64,000 bases of DNA from contig NZQV01000007.1 of assembly GCA_002696035.1 (NCBI GenBank), forward strand, positions 124,001-188,000, given 5' to 3'. Shown here in pieces: positions 9,571-18,147 of this stretch. Position numbers and translations under genes: made by a program. The stretch's first letter is position 1. Each line of letters begins with the position of its first letter. The stretch comes from Balneola sp. (lineage in GTDB: Bacteria; Bacteroidota; Rhodothermia; Balneolales; Balneolaceae). The notes under the pieces are model-generated. The model searched no databases. It had not been told where the DNA came from and saw only the letters and a program-made list of their open reading frames with translations.

Positions 9571-9928
9571 TGTAGGTGAGAGTTAGAGATTGAGCTTTTC
9601 TAATAAGAGTTCTTTATAAAGAGCAACATTAGAGCGTTAATTATAAAGAACAGGACTTATCTGATAGCGTTTTATGATTTATACGTGTTTTAAAATCGCT
9701 TCAGCCGGAATCCACATCACAAGAATGGTAATCACGATTAGGGGGGAGCGTCCTATCTGAACTCCCGGTCGTATTTATTGTTTCCGAATTTAATATATGT
9801 GGGAATGGAAACAGCAGAGAATGGATGTTTAACCCGCTGCTATTCAGAGAATTAGATGGGAGAAAATAAATTATTAGAAATTTTATCCTTATTTGAAGGG
9901 GAAAGGTTAACGATGTTAGAACAAATAG
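9571..9928. other. Gene-free stretch between the two GH5 genes
   Basis: The 358 bp contain one weak GGGAG/CTCCC inverted repeat near 9742-9766. I find no -24/-12 element on the minus strand, so the FN3-GH5 gene may use an ordinary promoter here or be read from upstream. Nothing else is seen. Confidence 0.4.
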
Positions 9929-11197
9929 TTAAGGCTGAGTAATTGTTTGTAATTGTTTGATGTGATTCATGAATGCTATGAAGAGTTCTGAGTCTTCTCT
10001 GCCTGCAGGCCAGCAAATATTCCCTCCCGATTCTGCACACTTGGTGTAATCAGAGGTTAGTTGCCAGAGCAGGCTGCCATCAAGATTCATCTCTTCAGCT
10101 TTGGCCCATAGAGCTGTATACATTGCTGTAACGCGTTCGTCACCCCAACCCGGAAATCCATATTCACCCAACATGAAAGGCTTGTCAAATTTCTTTGCAA
10201 TTTTTGAGTGATCAATCAGCCATGCATTTTGGGAATTTAAAAGCTCTTCTGTAATAGCATGGCCGAAGCCATACTCCGATGGATACCAATGGGCATTTCC
10301 ATAATCAATTTCCGGAATCGCCGTATTAAGTAAGTAACTAGTTCCTTCATTGGCTCGCAGAGTGTACTGATTACTGTATTGGTTGACCGAGTAAACAGCA
10401 GGTTTATTATGATCAAAGCCCTCCTCACCAGTGCCAACCAGATGATCAGGATCTATTGATTTGATATACTGGGCAATTTCACGGTACCAGTTCCGCAGTA
10501 CTTCGGGGTCTTGGCCGGGATTTCTACCTTCATTCATAATCTGCCAAGAAAATATTGCTGGTTCATTTTTATAAGCAATCCCGGTGAAGGTGTTTACTCG
10601 GTTGAGCATCATATGAATATATTGTTTGTACCATAATTGGGTGTTCTTGTCAGAAAGAAAAAAATCCATATTAGCTGAAGGATTTTCGGCACCGGCCCAG
10701 GTATTGTATTGACAGATCCCCCCCAATTCATCCCAATAGTTAATGAAGGGAAGAATGAATCGAATATTCTGCTTTTTCCCTCTTGCGATCACAAAATCCA
10801 AATCCCGAAGGGCATCTTCGTTGTAAATGCCCGGTGAGGTCTGTATTACATTCTCGCCGGCATCTAAGGAGCTATATCCGCAATCGTAGCCATCATAATA
10901 AGCCCACATACGAACCACTGTAATATCTGCGGCCTTAAAGGTATTAAATGTTCTTTCTACAACGCCGGGGTCTATCTTATTATAGTTAGGCAGGTAATAG
11001 GCATTTGTGCCGGCAAATAGGAACTCAATGTCATCCACGGCAAACATGCCATCTTTTATATGTACAAAACCTGGTTTTGTATTGGGCTCAACATCAGGAT
11101 CGCGAGTCGGGGCCAGATCTATATCTTTAATACCTATACTCTGTAAGAGCAGAAAAAGACTGATCACAAGCACACTGAAATTCAATTTTCTATTCAT
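9929..11197 (-). CDS. Secreted GH5 hydrolase (mannanase-like)
   Basis: The 422-aa protein has a hydrophobic signal (residues ~6-21) and then one GH5 domain with acid/base Glu223 (QIMNEGRNPG) and nucleophile Glu345 (MLGEYGFPGW). It is closely related to the catalytic domain of the FN3-bearing GH5 gene downstream but has no FN3 repeats and no lipobox, so it is probably periplasmic or secreted. Its ATG overlaps the stop of the upstream GNAT gene as ATGA, so it belongs to the EPS operon. In EPS loci such enzymes typically trim, process or clear polymer. The substrate (mannan-like backbone) is inferred from family only. Confidence 0.9.
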   Translation of the reverse strand: MNRKLNFSVLVISLFLLLQSIGIKDIDLAPTRDPDVEPNTKPGFVHIKDGMFAVDDIEFLFAGTNAYYLPNYNKIDPGVVERTFNTFKAADITVVRMWAYYDGYDCGYSSLDAGENVIQTSPGIYNEDALRDLDFVIARGKKQNIRFILPFINYWDELGGICQYNTWAGAENPSANMDFFLSDKNTQLWYKQYIHMMLNRVNTFTGIAYKNEPAIFSWQIMNEGRNPGQDPEVLRNWYREIAQYIKSIDPDHLVGTGEEGFDHNKPAVYSVNQYSNQYTLRANEGTSYLLNTAIPEIDYGNAHWYPSEYGFGHAITEELLNSQNAWLIDHSKIAKKFDKPFMLGEYGFPGWGDERVTAMYTALWAKAEEMNLDGSLLWQLTSDYTKCAESGGNICWPAGREDSELFIAFMNHIKQLQTITQP

Positions 11198-11970
11198 TTT
11201 GATATGCCGTTGCTTAGCTTCTTTTCGAGTTTTGGAGTGTGTTTCGTTTCCGGTATTTGAGATTTTTTACTGGGTTTATTTTTGACTGAATCAGTGATTA
11301 CATAAAAATGGTTATCCATTGTATCTGTAATGGGATGAAAGGTGCTGCTTAGTTGAAATAGGAACCAATGGTCTTTCCTAATCAAATAGGGTTTAAACCC
11401 AGATCGCTGACATCCTTTGAGGGATGGGATATTGGTTACATCTACAAAAGTATTAACCCACCGGGCGTTAATCTCAGTAGCTTTTTCTGCTATCAAAGCC
11501 ATAGCCATAGGCATAATTCGCAAACCTCGATAGGCAGGATTGCTATAAGCCCCTTCCAGAAGAGCTTCAGATTTTTTCAATGCAGGGAAGACCCCTTTAA
11601 AGTGTTTCTCTATATCCTGATTTTTATCATTTCCAATCAGCCATTGCATGTAACAGGGTTTATCATCGGTTGTTACTGCAACAAAACAGGTTGGGATATT
11701 AGCATTTACCATACTTAGTTGGTTGGCTATGATCCGGGGATTTATGGTGGGATCAGATGTAGGATCCAGTAATTCAGCGACATCTTCCTTTCTCAGTTTT
11801 CGAACTTGAATATCAATTTTTGCTGACGGTGCTTGGTATTCATCATTCAGGTCTCTTTGCAGGCCAATCGATACAGAGCGGGAATAGATGCGCTTTTTGA
11901 ATTCATTTAATAGAACAATGAAATGACCTTTACGAATCAGCTGTAATGCATTATATATTTTTGAAGACAT
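11194..11970 (-). CDS. GNAT-fold acyltransferase of the EPS operon
   Basis: The 258-aa protein has a GNAT-like core at residues ~55-205: an acetyl-CoA loop-like NPAYRGLRIMPMAMALIAEK and a following WVNTFVDVTNIPSLKGCQRS segment typical of the beta4-alpha4 part of GNATs. Residues ~225-258 are a basic, low-complexity tail. No signal peptide is seen, so it is cytoplasmic. It is translationally coupled to the GH5 gene (ATGA) and follows the GH18-like gene after 23 bp. It probably acylates a sugar or amino-sugar precursor. The exact donor and acceptor are unknown. Confidence 0.72.
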   Translation of the reverse strand: MSSKIYNALQLIRKGHFIVLLNEFKKRIYSRSVSIGLQRDLNDEYQAPSAKIDIQVRKLRKEDVAELLDPTSDPTINPRIIANQLSMVNANIPTCFVAVTTDDKPCYMQWLIGNDKNQDIEKHFKGVFPALKKSEALLEGAYSNPAYRGLRIMPMAMALIAEKATEINARWVNTFVDVTNIPSLKGCQRSGFKPYLIRKDHWFLFQLSSTFHPITDTMDNHFYVITDSVKNKPSKKSQIPETKHTPKLEKKLSNGISK

Positions 11971-11993
11971 AGGAGATTGAAATAGTTAGAGGG

Positions 11994-13196
11994 TTATTTG
12001 AGGCTTATTGGTTTGTTTATATGAGTTTTTACAGCATCGAGAAGCGGGTTTTCAAGAGAGGCATTCGGGGTAAATGCACCGCTCAGTTCCCAGATCATGA
12101 TACCTCCCAGCCGGTTTCTTTTTGCATAGTTCATTTTGATGGAGATGGACTTCTCATTATCAAAGCTGACAAATGTACTAGGATCCAATTGGTGCAAATA
12201 TGCCGCCTGAGCCTTTTCATCCCACTCAAATTCAGTCAGGTCAAAGTTTCTGCTTATTTCAGAATAAGGGAGTATACCGTAGATAGATTGATCCTCCGTT
12301 GGCCATGTGTCCCATTTTTCAAGCAGATGGACGTTCTCCCAAACGGCGCCGTAAAAGCTGATCGTGAATCCTATTTTTGAACGGTCTACCCCAGCATCAA
12401 TCCATTCGTTGATTTTTTGATTGACCGAAGGGAGGTACTGGGTTGTATTTTCCAATACAAGGCTATTATTAAACATAGCCGAATGATGCCAGGTCAACCA
12501 TCCCCTCCAGGGGCGGGCCATCTCATAGGTCAGGATGTTGATCTGATCAAAATGTTGATGGAGATCTTTGAAGAGGGAGCTTAGTCCTACGGCATTTGTT
12601 GCTACAGCCGTTAAAAGGGGCTTATTATTTTGGTTGGTTCTCAACGTATCGAATGTGTTGCTTAACTGGCGAACAAATTCTTTGTAGTTTGCATAATCCT
12701 GCGGTAGAATGGGTGTCATGTTCAGGCTCACACCGTCAAAACCATATTCAGTTATCAGGTTAGTTATCGTTTCAATGAATCTTGACTTACTTGTATCAAT
12801 AGCTGCACTAAATCCCTCATAATTGGTTCCGTTTCCCACACTGAATAAAATCTTGGTATTGTTAGCATGTGCAGCAGGGACAATAGCGTGTAATCTGTCA
12901 GAGTTAAAATTATGCCTTAGAGTAGGATCAAGGCTTAAAGTTGGTAAGCCATTGCCTGCAATGTCGAGAGAGAAATAGGTTAGGTGTGTCATTGCATCCC
13001 AATCAATTTCACTCGTTCGTACGATGCCACTGTTTATCAGAGTAGTTTCCGGGTTATGTTCCCAGGAAAGCAGGTATGCATTTACCCAGATATCTTCATT
13101 GATGGGCTCACCAGAATTATTGTCAAATAAACTACAGGATGACAATGAGATGGATAGGACAAGTATTAAGAAGGTTGCTAAAATTTTATGAATCAT
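11994..13196 (-). CDS. GH18-like lipoprotein lacking catalytic residues
   Basis: The likely start is ATG 13196, which gives a lipoprotein signal with lipobox LSSC (Cys21); the longer frame would overlap the upstream gene. The fold is that of family 18 chitinases (YLLSWEHN strand, FSVGNGTNYEGFS, GFDGVSLNMTP, QINILTYEMARPW, LGGIMIWELSG). The DxxDxDxE signature reads DGVSLNMT at residues 154-161: the two later Asp and the catalytic Glu are Ser157, Asn159 and Thr161. By GH18 mechanism it should be unable to hydrolyse beta-1,4-GlcNAc bonds. A lectin-like role binding the EPS at the envelope is more likely. It lies 25 bp after the WecA-like gene. Confidence 0.85.
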   Translation of the reverse strand: MIHKILATFLILVLSISLSSCSLFDNNSGEPINEDIWVNAYLLSWEHNPETTLINSGIVRTSEIDWDAMTHLTYFSLDIAGNGLPTLSLDPTLRHNFNSDRLHAIVPAAHANNTKILFSVGNGTNYEGFSAAIDTSKSRFIETITNLITEYGFDGVSLNMTPILPQDYANYKEFVRQLSNTFDTLRTNQNNKPLLTAVATNAVGLSSLFKDLHQHFDQINILTYEMARPWRGWLTWHHSAMFNNSLVLENTTQYLPSVNQKINEWIDAGVDRSKIGFTISFYGAVWENVHLLEKWDTWPTEDQSIYGILPYSEISRNFDLTEFEWDEKAQAAYLHQLDPSTFVSFDNEKSISIKMNYAKRNRLGGIMIWELSGAFTPNASLENPLLDAVKTHINKPISLK

Positions 13197-13221
13197 ATTG
13201 AATGACAAAATTTGGTTAATA

Positions 13222-15159
13222 TTACAATGAACTGACGGCGTCTTTAGACTCAATTTGTATTGATACCCCTTCAAGGTCTGTGTTCTCAATCTCATTAAGA
13301 GTAATATTGAGTTTTTTTAGCGCGATCTTTTTTTCGCAAGCGATGTTTCGAAGTCGTTTTAAGTTTTCACTGCGGATATCTTCATCACAAAGATAAATGG
13401 AGTCAATTTTATGGCTCCGATGAGTTTTTGATAAGATCCAGTGACCACCAAGAATTGGATATCCAGAGATGAGTTTGCCTTCCATGGCTGGGTCATCATC
13501 CAGAAAGCCTATGACCTTTAAATCATTTTTGTTAGAGTTTAAAATGTTTTGAAGGATAAGGGAGCCATACTCGCCTGCTCCATAAATCAGAATATTTTTG
13601 CCCGTTCTCTTATCTCTGTTAAACCAAAAGCTGAGTGCCTGGTAAGCAATTCTGTAGCCAAAGAGCAGCGTAAGAAGGAAATAGAAGTCAAAGATCAGAA
13701 ACTGTACTGTTTCAATTAAGGTCAGGAATTCCATGAGCAGGAATAAAATGCCTGTCAAGCCTACTGCTGAACCAATAGATGCGATAATGTGAAGGACGTT
13801 GGCAATACCAAGTTGATCCATTTTTAAGCGATATAACCCCGTAGCCCATAGAGTGATAAGTTGAAGGGGGAGTACGAACAGAAGAGTTAAACCAAAGCTC
13901 ATTTGTAGTTCATCGGTAACAGGGTTAACCAGATAAACCATGGTATAGCTTAGAGAATATGAGATGGCAATAAAAAGGATATCGGCAAAACTGACCCATT
14001 GGGATTGTTTCAGGATCCATTTTTCATAGAAAGGCATCATCAAACCATTATTGAAGATGGCTATTTCGTAGTAGCGCAATTTTTTAATGAAAAGAATGAG
14101 TATAACACCCAGAACAAATGCAATAGTTACAGACCTCTGAACAGTATCAATTTGTGTAAAGAGGAATGCACTGAACGCAAAAAACATAGAGACCATGTAG
14201 AGTACCAATACTGTACTTCGATGGCTTAACCCCAAAGACAGGAGTCTATGATGGATGTGTAATTTATCGGGGGTAAACATTCCATGAAGGCGACGAAGAA
14301 TAGATCGAGAAGGCATTTCAGGATCCCGGTTAAGGAAACTGCCGATCAACCTTCGGGTCATGGAAACCAATGTATCTGTAATTGGAAGGGCAAGTACGAG
14401 TATTGGAAGAAGTACGGCAAATCCGGTTGAAATTTTAGCTGTGCTCTGTATGGATAGAAGAGCAAGTGCAAAACCGATGAACAGGCTACCCGAATCTCCG
14501 AGAAATATTTTGGCAGGATTGAAATTGTATCTCAAAAAGCCAACCAAGGCTCCTGCAATGATCAGTGAGAATATAGCCGCCCAAATTTGCCCGGATAGAG
14601 AAGTAATTATAAAAATAGAAATACAAGCGATCACTGCGACACCCGCTGCCAGCCCATCAAGGCCATCAATAAGGTTAAATGCATTGGTGATACCTACGAT
14701 CCAAAGGATGGTAATGGGCAAGTCAAAAATACCAATTTCTAATACGCCGGTATCGAGAGGATTAGTAATGTTTGAGATCTTGAATCCTGCAAAATAGATA
14801 ACTGCTGCCAGTACAAACTGTACACCAAACTTAACTTCGGGAGAGAGCGGTTTAAGGTCATCGCGAAAACCAAGCACAAACAGGATAGCGAAGCAAAGAA
14901 TTACGATCAGGGTGGTGTAGCTTCCATCAAACAAATTGGGGAGATATTCTGAATATAGCATATACAGTGTCAGAATTGCACCTGCCACACTAAGTATTAC
15001 GGCCATACCTCCGATCCTCGGCATCACTGATGTATGGACCTTACGCTCTGCGGGAGAGTCGGTCGCACCAATTTTGTACGCAAACTTGATGACCAGGGGC
15101 GTAAGCAGCAGCGACAGTAAAAGGGGTAACAGAAATGCTATAGTAAACAGAGGAATCAT
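13222..15159 (-). CDS. WecA/MraY-like sugar-1-P transferase fused to a Rossmann domain
   Basis: Residues 1-~345 are a multi-TM polyprenyl-phosphate sugar-1-phosphate transferase of the WecA/TagO group. Motifs are FRDDLKPL (98-105), NLIDGLDGL (162-170), GDSGS (221-225) and HIHHRLL (301-307). It should start the lipid-linked repeat unit at the inner membrane. Residues ~385-510 carry about four more TM helices, and ~520-615 are a Rossmann unit (YGAGEYG, 526-532; GFLDDDP) like the N-terminal half of FlaA1/EpsC/WbpM proteins, but without their SDR catalytic part. At 645 aa it is nearly twice the WecA length. The fusion suggests nucleotide or redox control of chain initiation. Confidence 0.88.
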   Translation of the reverse strand: MIPLFTIAFLLPLLLSLLLTPLVIKFAYKIGATDSPAERKVHTSVMPRIGGMAVILSVAGAILTLYMLYSEYLPNLFDGSYTTLIVILCFAILFVLGFRDDLKPLSPEVKFGVQFVLAAVIYFAGFKISNITNPLDTGVLEIGIFDLPITILWIVGITNAFNLIDGLDGLAAGVAVIACISIFIITSLSGQIWAAIFSLIIAGALVGFLRYNFNPAKIFLGDSGSLFIGFALALLSIQSTAKISTGFAVLLPILVLALPITDTLVSMTRRLIGSFLNRDPEMPSRSILRRLHGMFTPDKLHIHHRLLSLGLSHRSTVLVLYMVSMFFAFSAFLFTQIDTVQRSVTIAFVLGVILILFIKKLRYYEIAIFNNGLMMPFYEKWILKQSQWVSFADILFIAISYSLSYTMVYLVNPVTDELQMSFGLTLLFVLPLQLITLWATGLYRLKMDQLGIANVLHIIASIGSAVGLTGILFLLMEFLTLIETVQFLIFDFYFLLTLLFGYRIAYQALSFWFNRDKRTGKNILIYGAGEYGSLILQNILNSNKNDLKVIGFLDDDPAMEGKLISGYPILGGHWILSKTHRSHKIDSIYLCDEDIRSENLKRLRNIACEKKIALKKLNITLNEIENTDLEGVSIQIESKDAVSSL

Positions 15160-15207
15160 AGTTGGCCTTACAAATGGTTACGAAGGTTGGTAATTAGACA
15201 AAGTTGA

Positions 15208-16032
15208 TTATTCATCTTGATATGGTAATTGCCAGTTCATAGAAAATGGAAGATGGTGAGACTTAATTAACTGTCCCTGGGAAAGCAGAGCACCCTGTAA
15301 GATGGCATTCTTGAGCTGCAGTACATTTCCAGGCCATCGGTAGGCTAAGCACTCGCGCATAGCATCATCAGTTATGGATAGATGAGACCAGGCGGGTTCA
15401 GAGCGCTTGGCATCTTCTATGAATGCTAATATGAGTGCAAAGATGTCCTCACGTCTTTCCCGAAGTGGTGGAATCATAATTGAGACAGGGTTGAGCAACG
15501 CAAGAAGCTTGGTCCATGCTTCAGTCTTGATTAATTGCTGAAATGAATCCTGGTTAACCGATATGATCAATCTGGGCGATGTAGCAATATTGTAACGAAA
15601 CAACTGATTGCAGCCATGAATGTAGGAGTCAATAATATTCAGCATAAATTCATTTGAAAGGTCTGAAAACTTATTCAGATAGAGGATCCCATTGCTGGCT
15701 TTTTCCAGTACATCATATCTTAAATGAAGGTGCTCGTTTTCAACATGCACCTGCTCCCAAAAAGCTGCTTTAAATTCCTCTTCGTTAGCATTTATGCAGT
15801 AGAATGAATGGAAAGGACCTTTTGCTCTTCTGCTAATTTTATGGATAGCATGAGCCAGACTTTTTTTTCCAACTCCAATTTCACCGATCAAAACCAAATG
15901 CATGTCCAGGTTCGCAATGCTTTTCACTTTTCTGTAAATATCTTTCATCAAGGGACTTTTCGTCTGAAAGCCACTTTCAACTTCAATTTTTGTGTTTTGT
16001 GGTAGGGCAATATTTGATTGTAAAGTCTGCAT
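15208..16032 (-). CDS. Degenerate sigma-54-type AAA+ protein, probably not an active ATPase
   Basis: The 274-aa protein has the AAA+ layout of sigma-54 activators: a Walker A GEIGVGKKS (50-58), PPLRERREDI (188-197) and RWPGNVLQLKN (232-242). The key parts are lost. Walker B reads ILYLNKF (116-122), with Asn and Lys where Asp-Glu hydrolyse ATP. No GAFTGA loop is present at the expected place (~88-101), and there is no Fis HTH. By what is known of the family it should neither activate sigma-54 nor bind DNA. It lies inside the EPS operon, 1 codon-scale gap after the barrel gene, so it could be a feedback partner that modulates a true activator such as the one at 5646. Confidence 0.82.
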   Translation of the reverse strand: MQTLQSNIALPQNTKIEVESGFQTKSPLMKDIYRKVKSIANLDMHLVLIGEIGVGKKSLAHAIHKISRRAKGPFHSFYCINANEEEFKAAFWEQVHVENEHLHLRYDVLEKASNGILYLNKFSDLSNEFMLNIIDSYIHGCNQLFRYNIATSPRLIISVNQDSFQQLIKTEAWTKLLALLNPVSIMIPPLRERREDIFALILAFIEDAKRSEPAWSHLSITDDAMRECLAYRWPGNVLQLKNAILQGALLSQGQLIKSHHLPFSMNWQLPYQDE

Positions 16033-16036
16033 TTGC

Positions 16037-17014
16037 TTAGAATTGAAGGGTTATACCAACCTGATGAAACTGCTCTCCGGTTAAATTTTTAGGTGCGATC
16101 CCGTAATCGATCTGTAGTATGCCAGCGTTAATGCCAAGTCCAACTCGGGGAATAAAAAGTGATTGTTCAAAGTTGACCATGGCGCCACTTCTGATGGCGA
16201 TAAATGAAAAGGGAGCTATTTCTATACCTCCTTTATACCATAAACCCTCCTGCCCAAATCGTTTTTCGTTTGCAAACGAAATAGAGAGGTACATTCTTTC
16301 TTCTATTGGGTATCGAAGTGTTGCACCAAGTTCCAAAACCTGTGTTGCCAAGCGACTACCAAGCGTAGTTTGATTGGTTTCAATGATTTCATAAGTGGTT
16401 TCATTGCCTAACCCTCTAAAAACCAAACCATAGGAGACCGGACCATCCGGGGCATACACCAAGCCAATGTCAGCAAAATAATTCCAGTATTTTGCCTCTT
16501 CATTTTCATTGGTGGTTGTATAAGAGAGGCTCTGAAGTGCACCTAAACTTAAATTGTTGTTGAAAGCGATGGCATAAGCGATTTCACCACGATACATGAG
16601 GATGTCAGGATGAGACAGGGAGGGAGAACTTGTGAAAGGGAGGTTGTCGAATCCCTTATGAAGATAGACGAACCGCCCGGTAACATGATGAAGTCCATGG
16701 GAGAGGGAGGGAAGCGTCAGATCTTGCTGCATGAGATTGTTGTCCCAATTGTGATTGGTGTTGAACTGAATGAATGATGGGTCAATGAATAAACCAAAGA
16801 GAGCAGTGTTTATACCGATTGTCGGTGTGCTATATACATCTGCTATGGTAGTGTTTGCCATTGAAAGGGAACGGGTGTCGTAGATTTGGTTTGGCAACAC
16901 ACCTTTTATGTTATCATTTTGTATTTGTGCTACTACAGGATTCAGGTAAAACAACGTGAAACAGAATATCATTGTGATAAGAGGACGGGTACAAACTAAT
17001 AGTAGTTTTTTCAT
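16037..17014 (-). CDS. Outer-membrane beta-barrel protein (PorV/PorQ-like)
   Basis: The start is set at ATG 17014, one base after the stop of the wza-like gene; it gives a signal peptide ending near VVAQ (residue ~30). The longer frame would overlap the upstream gene by 100 bp. The mature part is rich in alternating aromatic/polar strands and ends in GITLQF, the C-terminal aromatic signature of outer-membrane barrels. It resembles the PorV/PorQ/FadL-like barrels of Bacteroidota. Coupled to the export lipoprotein, it may form the outer-membrane passage or anchor for the polymer. That role is inferred. Confidence 0.75.
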   Translation of the reverse strand: MKKLLLVCTRPLITMIFCFTLFYLNPVVAQIQNDNIKGVLPNQIYDTRSLSMANTTIADVYSTPTIGINTALFGLFIDPSFIQFNTNHNWDNNLMQQDLTLPSLSHGLHHVTGRFVYLHKGFDNLPFTSSPSLSHPDILMYRGEIAYAIAFNNNLSLGALQSLSYTTTNENEEAKYWNYFADIGLVYAPDGPVSYGLVFRGLGNETTYEIIETNQTTLGSRLATQVLELGATLRYPIEERMYLSISFANEKRFGQEGLWYKGGIEIAPFSFIAIRSGAMVNFEQSLFIPRVGLGINAGILQIDYGIAPKNLTGEQFHQVGITLQF

Positions 17015-17015
17015 G

Positions 17016-17729
17016 TTAATTGAAGACTCTAAATATTCCGAATAGGATGATGACATCTCGTAAAAACTCTGACATTTCACGTACTGCATTTTCTTTCTTG
17101 GGGACATAAACGATATCACCGGGTCGTACGAGAAGTGTTGAAGAGTTCATTTGACCACTCTCCAGGTATTCAAAGAGGTCTAGGGTGACATACTCTTCAG
17201 GGCCAGTTTGTCGGTATAATTTTACTTTTTTAAGATTAGCATCTTCTGTAGTACCACCGGCAGTAGAGAGGATCCTGAATATGGAAGTTTGATCAACAAC
17301 CGGGTAATTGTCTGGACGTGCGACCATACCCAGAACGGAGACGATCAGGATATCTGTATTCCGGATCGATATTGTAAGATTCATTTCCCCTTTGATATAT
17401 TCTGCCAGCTTGCCTTCCAGCTCTCTTTTTAGTTGTTCTTGTGTAAGTCCGGCAACTATGATCTCTCCTACAAGTGGAATGGCTATAGTTCCAAGCCTTG
17501 ATACGGTGGTGAGGGTATTGAAGCTAGGCTGTTCCCACACAAGGATCTCTATCTCATCACCAGGACGTATGATATATATCTTCTCTGATTCCGCAGTTTG
17601 TGGAAGGATGGTTTTTGAAATTTGAGGGGGAGGATCGGAAGGTAACTCCCGGGTAGAAGTACATGCCTGAGCCGTTATTAGAACAAGAAATAGGAACAGT
17701 AAATAATGGGAGTATTGATTGGTTGTCAT
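17016..17729 (-). CDS. Polysaccharide export lipoprotein (Wza-like)
   Basis: Lipobox AQAC at Cys23. A Poly_export domain begins at IIRPGDEIEILVWEQPSFN, with a SLBB region following (LIVSVLGMVARPDNYPV; VRPGDIVYVPKKE). A hydrophobic C-terminal helix (~222-236) could cross the outer membrane as in Wza. At 237 aa it is shorter than E. coli Wza (about 380 aa) but usual for Bacteroidota. It is the first gene of the leftward EPS arm, with a -24/-12 element about 50 bp upstream. Confidence 0.92.
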   Translation of the reverse strand: MTTNQYSHYLLFLFLVLITAQACTSTRELPSDPPPQISKTILPQTAESEKIYIIRPGDEIEILVWEQPSFNTLTTVSRLGTIAIPLVGEIIVAGLTQEQLKRELEGKLAEYIKGEMNLTISIRNTDILIVSVLGMVARPDNYPVVDQTSIFRILSTAGGTTEDANLKKVKLYRQTGPEEYVTLDLFEYLESGQMNSSTLLVRPGDIVYVPKKENAVREMSEFLRDVIILFGIFRVFN

Positions 17730-17780
17730 AGCTTTTAAAGCCTTTTGATATTTTATATTTGAATAGACTGTCTTCCGTGA

Positions 17781-17798
17781 TTACAACAAGTATGCCAA
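17781..17798 (-). promoter_or_regulatory. Putative sigma-54 promoter of the wza-like operon
   Basis: On the minus strand: TTGGCAT, 5 nt, TTGTAA. The GG-to-GT spacing is 12 as required; the -12 GC is GT. The predicted start near 17772 leaves a ~43-nt leader before 17729. It shares the TTGTAA variant with the element at 39853. Confidence 0.6.
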
Positions 17799-18075
17799 AC
17801 AAATTGAGAAGGCTTTATTTAGGGGTGCTAAGAATTTGTTATATATATATTTAATAATATTATTGAATGGTCAGTTAAGGACGGGTTTCATACTCAGGAA
17901 ATTGAAATAGAGTAGTTAATGCACATCGGTGCAGGGAGTTGAGTAAATACGATGCGATTCTAAAGGAGAGGGGATCGATAGAGGGGATGAAAAAATATAA
18001 TTACTAGCAATAATAGGCCATTATAGATCCTTAAAGCGGCTATTCCTGTTAAGAACCAACAAAGCAGTTTCACGT

Positions 18076-18092
18076 TGGCATAACAATTGCAA
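18076..18092 (+). promoter_or_regulatory. Sigma-54 promoter of the wzz/wzc-like operon
   Basis: TGGCAT, 5 nt (AACAA), TTGCAA with GG (18077) and GC (18089) 12 bp apart. Transcription would start near 18101, so the in-frame ATG at 18097 is upstream of the RNA and ATG 18148 must be used. A TGCACatcgGTGCA palindrome about 150 bp upstream (near 17920-17935) could be an activator site. Confidence 0.78.
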
Positions 18093-18147
18093 TTCGATGT
18101 CTGTAATTCAATTTCACCCTTTTAAATACTCTTTTAGAATAAAATAT

